Shown here: piece by piece, positions 45,855-52,363 of the stretch | Numbering within the stretch: position 1 is the first letter of the stretch | Layout: the number at the start of each line of letters is the position of its first letter | From: Nocardia aurea | Lineage (GTDB): Bacteria > Actinomycetota > Actinomycetes > Mycobacteriales > Mycobacteriaceae | Direction: 5' to 3' | Assembly: GCF_003123685.1 (NCBI RefSeq) | Contig: NZ_QCYJ01000172.1 | Coordinates: 232,822-296,821, forward strand | DNA: 64,000 bases | Notes under the pieces: generated by a model | What the model was told of the DNA's origin: nothing | What the model saw: only the letters and a program-made list of their open reading frames with translations | The model's database searches: none | Translations under genes and position numbers: made by a program

Positions 45855-46441
45855 GGCTGCCCGCTGAAGTAGGCGATGCCCGCGTTGATCAGGTTCGGAC
45901 CACCCGCGATCAGCAGGCCGATCAGCGCACCCACCGGCAGGCCGATGCCGAAGAAGAAGAATCCGATGATCCCTCCGATAACGGCGCCCAGGGACGCGCG
46001 CTGCAACTCGCTGAAGAACCATTCCTGCGAACCGATGGCCTCGGCGTGCCTGGCCACCGCGTCGGCGGTGGGCTTGGCGTCCGGGGTCAGCGTCAGCTGC
46101 TGCGCGGTCGGATCGATGGTGGCGGCGATGGAGATGAGCTCCTCACCGACCTTCGCCTGCAGCGGGATGGAGGTGACGACCGCACCGTCGGCGTTCGTGA
46201 CCGTGACGTACTTCTTGTCGGCGTCGAAGGCGAACGAGCCACCGGTGACCGCGGCGACGATCGACTTGTCGAGCGCCTGCACCGTGTAGCCGACGCCCTG
46301 ATCCTGGCCCTGCACGCCGGGCGCGGCCTGGTTCTGCACGGCCGGGGCCGGTGCGGAGGGTGCGGCGCCCGAGGTGCCCGAGGCGATACCGGTGGCGGCG
46401 ACCGCGAGGATCGCGGTGGCGGCGAACTTCTTGTACTTCAT
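45851..46441 (-). CDS. Secreted protein with glycine-rich hydrophobic C terminus
   Basis: The 196-residue protein has a signal peptide (MKYKKFAATAILAVAATGIA, cleaved near SGTSGAAPSA), a Pro/Gln-rich linker, a beta-rich middle, and a hydrophobic glycine-rich C terminus (AVIGGIIGFFFFGIGLPVGA). It parallels the protein at 29717-30235. GGGGAG lies 4 bases before the ATG. It sits between cobL and cobK, and its stop overlaps the cobK start; in mycobacteria this position holds cobM. The function is unknown. Confidence 0.8.
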   Translation of the reverse strand: MKYKKFAATAILAVAATGIASGTSGAAPSAPAPAVQNQAAPGVQGQDQGVGYTVQALDKSIVAAVTGGSFAFDADKKYVTVTNADGAVVTSIPLQAKVGEELISIAATIDPTAQQLTLTPDAKPTADAVARHAEAIGSQEWFFSELQRASLGAVIGGIIGFFFFGIGLPVGALIGLLIAGGPNLINAGIAYFSGQP

Positions 46442-46548
46442 AAATCTCCCCATGAGAAACCTGAAGTCCGATAACTATCGGATCTCGGCCACCGACCCTA
46501 CCGCCCGGCTCCCGCTGTTTCACGTGCAGTTCCGGTATTTCCGGTCTG

Positions 46549-47790
46549 CTACGACAGTATTTTTCGTACCGACCACTGAGTTACCGGTAACTGTGGGCGC
46601 CACGCCGTGAAGCCGCCGAGCGGTTCGGCCCGATAGATCTGAAACTTCCGCAACTCACCTCCGTGGCTGTCGGCCCAGGTCAGCAGCAGCGATTCCGATT
46701 CGGCGGTAACCGCGTTCGCCACCAACCTGCCGCCGTGTCGCAGATGCGACCAACATGTCTCGAGCAGGCCATCCTGGGTGAGCCCGCCGCCGAGGAAAAT
46801 CACGTCGGGCGATCCGGATTCGGCGGTCGCGACCGCCAATTCCTCGGGGGCCGCGCCGCGGACGACGACCTGTGGCACGCCCAGCGCGGCGGCATTCACC
46901 GCGATCTGCCGCCGCCGCGCCTCGTGCTGTTCGAACGTCACCGCCCGGCACGCCGGATGCGTCCGGCACCATTCGATCGCGATGGTCCCTGACCCGCCGC
47001 CGATATCCCACAGCAGTTCGCCGGGCGCGGGCGCGAGCGCGGCCAGTGTCAGCGCGCGCACCTCGGATTTGGTGAGTTGTCCGTCGCCGCTGTACATCTC
47101 GTCGGGCAGGCCGGGCATCCGCGTGGCCCGCGCGCGGGCCGGGTCGCCCACGCACTCGATCGCGACGATATTCAGCGGATCGCCCTCGTCCCTCCGCCAT
47201 TCGGCCGCGACACCCGCGACCAGGCACTCGTCGGGGCCACCGAGCTGTTCCAGCACCGTCAGGTTCGACGCGCCGAAACCGTTGTCCCGCAGGAGTTCGG
47301 CGAGCGCGGCCGGGGTGTGCTGATCGGCGCTGAGGACAAGGATCCGGCGTCCGTCGCCGAGTTCGGGCAGTACCGTCGCCAGGGGTCTGCCGACCACGCT
47401 CACCACCGGGACATCGGCCAGCGGCCAGCCCAGCCGCGCACAGGCCAGCGATACCGACGACGGCTGCGGGAACACCCGCAGCGCGTGCGCGCCGACGAGT
47501 CGGGCCAGCGTGACACCGATGCCGTAGTACATCGGATCACCGCTGGCCAGCACGCCTATCCGCGCGCCCGCTGTGGTCTCCAGCAGACCGGGCAGTGCGG
47601 GTACCAGCGGCGAGGGCCACCGCACCCGCTCGCCGGTGATGTCATCGGGAAGCAGCGCCAGCTGGCGCGGCGAGCCGAACAGCACCTCGCATGCCGCGAC
47701 CTCGCGCCGCGCCGTCGCCCCGAGTCCGTCCCAGCCGTCGGCGCCGATCCCGACGACGGCGATCGGCGGGCCCGGCCACACCTTCGTCAC
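46549..47790 (-). CDS. cobL: Precorrin-6Y C5,C15-methyltransferase (decarboxylating)
   Basis: The 413-residue bifunctional enzyme methylates C5 and C15 and decarboxylates the C12 acetate. The N-terminal half (about 8-200) is a tetrapyrrole methylase (AVVGIGADGWDGL, LASGDPMYYGIG). The C-terminal half (about 235-400) is a CbiT-like SAM domain with DIGGGSGTIAIEWCR. All the expected segments are present. It is the first of the minus-strand run cobL, secreted protein, cobK, but with 107 bp to the secreted protein gene a separate promoter for the last two is possible. Confidence 0.95.
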   Translation of the reverse strand: MTKVWPGPPIAVVGIGADGWDGLGATARREVAACEVLFGSPRQLALLPDDITGERVRWPSPLVPALPGLLETTAGARIGVLASGDPMYYGIGVTLARLVGAHALRVFPQPSSVSLACARLGWPLADVPVVSVVGRPLATVLPELGDGRRILVLSADQHTPAALAELLRDNGFGASNLTVLEQLGGPDECLVAGVAAEWRRDEGDPLNIVAIECVGDPARARATRMPGLPDEMYSGDGQLTKSEVRALTLAALAPAPGELLWDIGGGSGTIAIEWCRTHPACRAVTFEQHEARRRQIAVNAAALGVPQVVVRGAAPEELAVATAESGSPDVIFLGGGLTQDGLLETCWSHLRHGGRLVANAVTAESESLLLTWADSHGGELRKFQIYRAEPLGGFTAWRPQLPVTQWSVRKILS

Positions 47791-47938
47791 AGTGGTCTAC
47801 CCCGCCCCGCCGGTGAAGTACGTCCGCGCCGTGCGACCGCCACGGTCACGAGGATGGCGCGGTCCACCATGGCACCCGTGAGATCTCGCTGGCCGATCGA
47901 CGGGGCACAGGCGGCCGGACCGCCTCGAAATCCCCGGC

Positions 47939-48703
47939 TCACCGCGGCATCCGACGCCAGACCGATTGCGGGACGAAACGGACGACGGCGTAGATCGGCT
48001 GGAAGATCCGAGGCACCCACACCCGAGCGGAACCCCGGCGCAGACCACGAACCACCGCGTCGGCGACCTGGTCGACGGTACTCGACAGCGGGGCGGGGTC
48101 CATGCCCTCGGTCATGCGCCCGATGACGAAACCGGGACGCATCAGCAGCAGCCGAACGCCGCTGCCGCGCAGGGCATCCGACAATCCCGTCGCGAATCCG
48201 TCGAGTCCGGCCTTGGCCGATCCGTAGACGTAGTTGGCGCGGCGCACCCGCGCGCCCGCCACCGAACTGAAGACCACCAGTTGCCCCGAGCCACGGGCCC
48301 GCATGAGGTTCGCCAGGGTGGTCAGCACGCTGATCTGGGCCAGGTAATCGGTGTGCACCACCGCCAGCGCGTGCGCCGGATCCTGTTCCGCGCGTGCCTG
48401 ATCGCCGAGTATGCCGAAGGCGAGCACCGCGACGCCGATCCCACCGTGCTCGGCGTCGATCTTCTCCAGCAGCGCGGGATGGCTCGCGGTGTCGTCGGCG
48501 TCGAATTCGACGGTGTGCACATCCGTGGCCCCCGCGGCCCGCAGTGTCGCGATCTCGCCGTCGAGATCACCGTGGCGACGCGCGGCCAGGATCACCGCCC
48601 GGCCGGGCGCCAACCGCCGCGCCACCTGGATACCCATCTCGCTACGCCCGCCGAGCACCAGCACGGGCCCGTCGGCGATTCCACGCCCACCTCGCAATCC
48701 CAT
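47939..48703 (-). CDS. SDR family oxidoreductase (Rv2073c-like)
   Basis: A 254-residue short-chain dehydrogenase resembling the DprE2-like group: VLGGRSEMGIQVARRLA as the cofactor motif, VFSSVAGARVRRANYVYGSA with the catalytic Ser and YxxxK (YGSAK), and a C-terminal basic hydrophobic stretch suggesting membrane association. In M. tuberculosis Rv2073c sits at the same place beside cobL. The substrate is unknown; the resemblance to DprE2 suggests a sugar or lipid-linked sugar. Confidence 0.85.
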   Translation of the reverse strand: MGLRGGRGIADGPVLVLGGRSEMGIQVARRLAPGRAVILAARRHGDLDGEIATLRAAGATDVHTVEFDADDTASHPALLEKIDAEHGGIGVAVLAFGILGDQARAEQDPAHALAVVHTDYLAQISVLTTLANLMRARGSGQLVVFSSVAGARVRRANYVYGSAKAGLDGFATGLSDALRGSGVRLLLMRPGFVIGRMTEGMDPAPLSSTVDQVADAVVRGLRRGSARVWVPRIFQPIYAVVRFVPQSVWRRMPR

Positions 48704-48791
48704 GCGGACAGTCTGTCATTCCCGTCCGCGCGCCCGGCCCGCCACCGGTCCCCTCGTGACCTGCGCGGACCTCGGCGGCTACGGTCGGGGG

Positions 48792-49190
48792 ATGCCGACA
48801 ACCACCGCGCGACTGACGCCGACCGCCCTCGAATTCGTGACCGAACGGCATCTCGCCACCCTGACCACCCTGCGCGCCGACGGCACCCCGCACGTCGTCG
48901 CGGTCGGATTCACCTGGGATCCCGAGGCCGGGATCGCGCGCGTGATCACCAACGACGGTTCGGTGAAAGTGCGCAACACACGCCGCTCCGGGTACGCGGC
49001 GGTGAGCCAGGTGGACGGGATCCGGTGGCTCACCCTGGAAGGGCCCGCCACCGTTCTGGACGATCCGGCCGAGGTCGCCGACGCGGTGGCGCGTTACGCG
49101 GGCCGCTACCGGGTTCCCCGGGAGAACCCGACCCGCGTCGTCCTCGCGATCCGGGTCGCCCGCGTGCTGTCCAGCAGCACCCTGCGCTGA
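48792..49190 (+). CDS. F420-dependent biliverdin reductase-like flavin protein (Rv2074-like)
   Basis: A 132-residue split-barrel protein: RHLATLTTLRADGTPHVVAV and NTRRSGYAAVSQVDGIRWLT are typical of the FDOR-B group. Its M. tuberculosis counterpart Rv2074, next to Rv2073c, has been shown to reduce biliverdin with F420H2. The start ATG 48792 follows GGGGG. Shared gene order with Mtb supports the assignment. It is divergent from the SDR gene, 88 bp apart. Confidence 0.88.
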   Translation: MPTTTARLTPTALEFVTERHLATLTTLRADGTPHVVAVGFTWDPEAGIARVITNDGSVKVRNTRRSGYAAVSQVDGIRWLTLEGPATVLDDPAEVADAVARYAGRYRVPRENPTRVVLAIRVARVLSSSTLR

Positions 49191-49205
49191 TTCCGACGCG
49201 GTTCG

Positions 49206-50333
49206 CTACAGCACCGTCAGTCCGTGCGGGCGGTGGTTCATCGACTCGCAACCGTCCTCGGTGACGATGACGATGTCCTCGATCCGCGCGCCCCATTCGC
49301 CGCGGAAGTAGATGCCGGGTTCGATACTGAAGGCCATACCCGGCCGCAGCACCAGGTCGTTACCCGCGACGATGTAGGGCTCCTCGTGCACCGACAGCCC
49401 GATGCCGTGGCCGGTGCGGTGCACGAACGCCGCGCCGAAACCGGCCTCGGTCAGCACCTCTCGTGCCGCCGCGTCCACCGAGGCCGCGGTGACGCCCGGA
49501 CGTGCCGCGGCGACGGCGGCGGCCTGGGCCTGTTCGAGAACGTCGAATTTCGCGGCCACCTCGGACGCGGGTTCACCGAGGACATAGGTCCGGGTCGAAT
49601 CGGAGAAATAGCCCGGTTCCACGGGGCCGCCGATATCGATGACCACCACGTCGCCGCGTTCGATCCGACGTTCGGAGACGTGGTGGTGCGGATCGGCTCC
49701 GTGCGGGCCGCTGCCGACGATGACGAACGCCGCCTCGAGATGGCCTTCCTCGACGATCGCCCGTTCGATCGCGGCGCCGACCTCGGCTTCGGTGCGCCCC
49801 GCGGCGAGGAACTCCCCCATCCGCGCGTGCACCCTGTCGATGGCGGCGCCCGCCCGGCGCAGCGCGTCGATTTCCGCGGCCCCCTTGATCATGCGCAGTT
49901 CGCGCAGGACCGGGGTGGCCGATGCGGGCAGGCCGCTGACGGACTGGGCCAGCGGGATCAGATGCAGGGCGGGCATCGCGTCGGCGACCGCGACCCGCGA
50001 TCCGGCGTGCAGGGTGGATTTCACCAGCTGATAGGGGTCCACGCCGTCGACCCAGTCGAGTATCTGTAGGCCGAGTTCACCCGCCGCCGAACCGGACAGC
50101 GAGGCCAACTCCAATTTCGGGATCACCACCGACGGTGTCGCACCGTCGGCCGGGATCACCAGGCAGGTCAGCCGTTCGAAGGATTCGGCCGCCGACCCGA
50201 TCAGATACCGCAGATCGGGGCCGGGGGTGATGAGCAGGGCGTCCAGATGCGCGACCCGCATCAACTCCACCGCCCGCTCCAGCCGCTCCCCGTACACATC
50301 CGCCGCGAACCTGGACTCCGTGTGCGAACTCAT
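49206..50333 (-). CDS. pepE: Xaa-Pro peptidase, M24 family (PepE-like)
   Basis: The 375-residue protein has an N-terminal creatinase-like domain and a pita-bread metallopeptidase domain with all five ligands: the two Asp in VIDIGGPVEPGYFSDSTRT, His in GHGIGLSVHEEP, Glu in SIEPGIYF and Glu in ARIEDIV. It should remove an N-terminal residue before proline in the cytoplasm. The M. tuberculosis counterpart pepE (Rv2089c) is likewise followed by the exonuclease on the other strand. Confidence 0.9.
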   Translation of the reverse strand: MSSHTESRFAADVYGERLERAVELMRVAHLDALLITPGPDLRYLIGSAAESFERLTCLVIPADGATPSVVIPKLELASLSGSAAGELGLQILDWVDGVDPYQLVKSTLHAGSRVAVADAMPALHLIPLAQSVSGLPASATPVLRELRMIKGAAEIDALRRAGAAIDRVHARMGEFLAAGRTEAEVGAAIERAIVEEGHLEAAFVIVGSGPHGADPHHHVSERRIERGDVVVIDIGGPVEPGYFSDSTRTYVLGEPASEVAAKFDVLEQAQAAAVAAARPGVTAASVDAAAREVLTEAGFGAAFVHRTGHGIGLSVHEEPYIVAGNDLVLRPGMAFSIEPGIYFRGEWGARIEDIVIVTEDGCESMNHRPHGLTVL

Positions 50334-50466
50334 AGCATCCGACGTTACCCGCCGACCGCGGTCGCGCGAACCCGAACAAAGGTGAGGTGCGGTTTCCGCC
50401 CGGCGACGCGGGTGCGCCGACGGCGAAGTCCGGCGACTTGTCGGCGCGGAAAGGTAGCCTCTGCGC

Positions 50467-51438
50467 GTGACCTCTGCGACTTCCGGTGCGCCCCTGCTGC
50501 TCCTCGACGGGGCCAGCCTGTGGTTCCGGGCGTTCTACGCCATCCCGGACAAGATCACCGCCCCCGACGGTCGTTCGGTGAACGCGCTGCGCGGTTTCAC
50601 CGATATGGTCGCCTCGCTGATCACCAAACACTCGCCGAGCCGGTTGGTGGTGTGCCTCGACCTGGACTGGCGCCCGGGCTTCCGCGTCGATCTGGTGCCC
50701 TCCTACAAGGCGCACCGCCTCGATACGACGGCGGGCTCGGCCGACGGCGCGGAGGAAGTGCCCGACAAACTGACCCCGCAGGTCGACATGATCCTGGAGG
50801 TGCTCGCCGCGGCGGGAATCGCCACCGGTGGCGCGGAGGGACTGGAGGCCGACGACGTACTCGGTACCCTCGCCTCGCGGGAACGCACCGATCCGGTGGT
50901 GGTCGTCAGCGGTGATCGCGACCTGTTGCAACTGGTCCGCGACGATCCGGCGCCGCCGGTGCGAGTGCTCTACGCCGGTCGCGGCCTGGCCAAGGCCGAA
51001 CTGTTCGGCCCGGCCGAGGTCGCCGCGAAATACGGTGTGCCCGTGCCGAACGCGGGTCCGGCCTACGCCGACCTGGCCACCCTGCGCGGTGACGCCTCCG
51101 ACGGGCTGCCCGGCGTCGCCGGAATCGGCGAGAAATCGGCGTCGACCTTGATCACCCGCTTCGGATCGCTGGAAGCCCTGATCGCCGCGGTCGAGGACCC
51201 GGAATCCGAACTCGCCGCGGGTGTCCGCGCCAAACTGCGCGCCGCGGACGACTATCTGAAGGCCGCCGCCCCCGTCGTGCGCGTGGTGCGCGACGCCGAG
51301 GTCGAACTCTCCCGCGCCGACACCCTGCCCGCCGCGCCCGCCGACCCGGATCGGCTGCGCGAACTGGCCACGAAGTACAACGCGGAAAGTCCCGTCACCC
51401 GCCTGATCACCGCGCTCGGCGCACCGAGATCGCACTGA
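50467..51438 (+). CDS. 5'-3' exonuclease (PIN/FEN-like, polymerase I type)
   Basis: A 323-residue stand-alone nuclease homologous to the 5'-nuclease domain of DNA polymerase I. The acidic residues are in LLLDGASLWFRAFYA, VVCLDLDW, GLEADDVLG and VVSGDRDLLQLV, and an H3TH motif follows (DGLPGVAGIGEKSASTLI). It probably processes RNA primers or flaps, as its Mtb homologue Rv2090 is expected to. GTG 50467 is chosen. A strong bidirectional terminator follows the stop. Confidence 0.93.
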   Translation: MTSATSGAPLLLLDGASLWFRAFYAIPDKITAPDGRSVNALRGFTDMVASLITKHSPSRLVVCLDLDWRPGFRVDLVPSYKAHRLDTTAGSADGAEEVPDKLTPQVDMILEVLAAAGIATGGAEGLEADDVLGTLASRERTDPVVVVSGDRDLLQLVRDDPAPPVRVLYAGRGLAKAELFGPAEVAAKYGVPVPNAGPAYADLATLRGDASDGLPGVAGIGEKSASTLITRFGSLEALIAAVEDPESELAAGVRAKLRAADDYLKAAAPVVRVVRDAEVELSRADTLPAAPADPDRLRELATKYNAESPVTRLITALGAPRSH

Positions 51439-51446
51439 CACGACGA

Positions 51447-51500
51447 AGCCCGGCCGAGTGGATTCCCCCGCCCCCAGCGGAATCCACGAACGGCCGGGCT
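51447..51500. terminator. Two-part hairpin between convergent genes
   Basis: An outer stem AGCCCGGCCG/CGGCCGGGCT (51447-51456, 51491-51500) encloses an inner stem GTGGATTCC/GGAATCCAC (51458-51466, 51479-51487). It lies 8 bases past the exonuclease stop and 37 past the DUF4333 gene's stop, and can serve both. Confidence 0.85.
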
Positions 51501-51537
51501 CGGCGGAAACCCGCGCGCCTGTCGGCGATCGGCTACC

Positions 51538-52245
51538 TCAGCTCGGGCGACCGACCTCGTAGGTCCCGTTCTCGTTGGTGATCTTGACGTTGACCTTCTT
51601 CTGCTCACCGCTCACCTGGAGGGTGCATTCGAAGGTGGCGTCGACCTTGACCTCCTGGCCGGACGGGCAGGAGACGCCGTCGACGTCCTGGATGCCGTAG
51701 GAATCGGTGAGCACCTTCTTCACCCCCTCCTGCACGGCGGCCTGGTCCAACTTGTCCTTCGAGGTCAGCACGACCACCAGCGCGACGATCGCGCCGACGA
51801 CCAGCACACCGAGGATGCCGAGGCCGATGAACAGCCCCTTGCCCTTGCCACCGCTGGAGGGCGGCGGCGGGCCGGGATGCCACTGCTGCTGCGGCGGCTG
51901 CTGCTGACCCCACTGCTGCTGCGGCTGCTGGTTCCAGTCCTGCGGCGGCTGCTGCTGACCCCACTGCGGCTGCGACTGCCCCCACTGCTGCTGCGGCTGA
52001 GCACCCGTCTGCGGCGGCTGCTGCCCCCACTGCGGTTGCGACTGCCCCCACTGCTGCTGCGGCTGAGCACCGGTCTGCGGCGGCTGCTGCTGGCCCCACT
52101 GCTGGGTCGGCTGCGCCTGCTCCGGATTCTGACCACCCCAGTGCTGGGTCGGCGCGGCCCCGCCCTGCGGCTGCTGTGCACCCCACACTTGGGTGGGATC
52201 GTTACGTCCCTCCCCGGGGTCGTTCGGTCCGTACGGGCCGCTCAT
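51538..52245 (-). CDS. Membrane-anchored DUF4333 protein with Gln/Pro/Trp-rich tail
   Basis: A 235-residue protein. Residues 1-130 are a cytoplasmic low-complexity tail rich in Q, P, W and G, including two copies of a 22-residue repeat. A membrane helix follows at about 142-165 (GLFIGLGILGVLVVGAIVAL), then a DUF4333-like domain with two cysteines (VSCPSG, FECTLQV). The ATG at 52245 has GGAGG 7 bases upstream. It sits where M. tuberculosis has Rv2091c, between the exonuclease and helY. The function is unknown. Confidence 0.82.
   Translation of the reverse strand: MSGPYGPNDPGEGRNDPTQVWGAQQPQGGAAPTQHWGGQNPEQAQPTQQWGQQQPPQTGAQPQQQWGQSQPQWGQQPPQTGAQPQQQWGQSQPQWGQQQPPQDWNQQPQQQWGQQQPPQQQWHPGPPPPSSGGKGKGLFIGLGILGVLVVGAIVALVVVLTSKDKLDQAAVQEGVKKVLTDSYGIQDVDGVSCPSGQEVKVDATFECTLQVSGEQKKVNVKITNENGTYEVGRPS
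51959..52090 (-). repeat. 66-bp tandem repeat inside the DUF4333 gene
   Basis: Two nearly identical 66-bp units, 51959-52024 and 52025-52090, differ at only about two positions and encode 22 residues each. The exact length of 22 codons keeps the frame, so copy number can change without breaking the gene. Confidence 0.8.
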
Positions 52246-52363
52246 CTGCTTGCCTCCACTCGCATCGGTATACATACGGTAGCCCCCCGACGGCGAGTAG
52301 TCGCATAGCACAACTCCTCGGCCACGGTCGGTACGCGAAGAAATCAAATCACAAGTGAATCGC

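Noticed and set aside
51959..52090. Possible CRISPR-like repeats
   Set aside because: There are only two adjacent units without spacers, inside a coding region.
51877..52308. Leucine-rich plus-strand frame
   Set aside because: It is the antisense of the Gln/Pro repeat, which turns into Leu/Arg runs.
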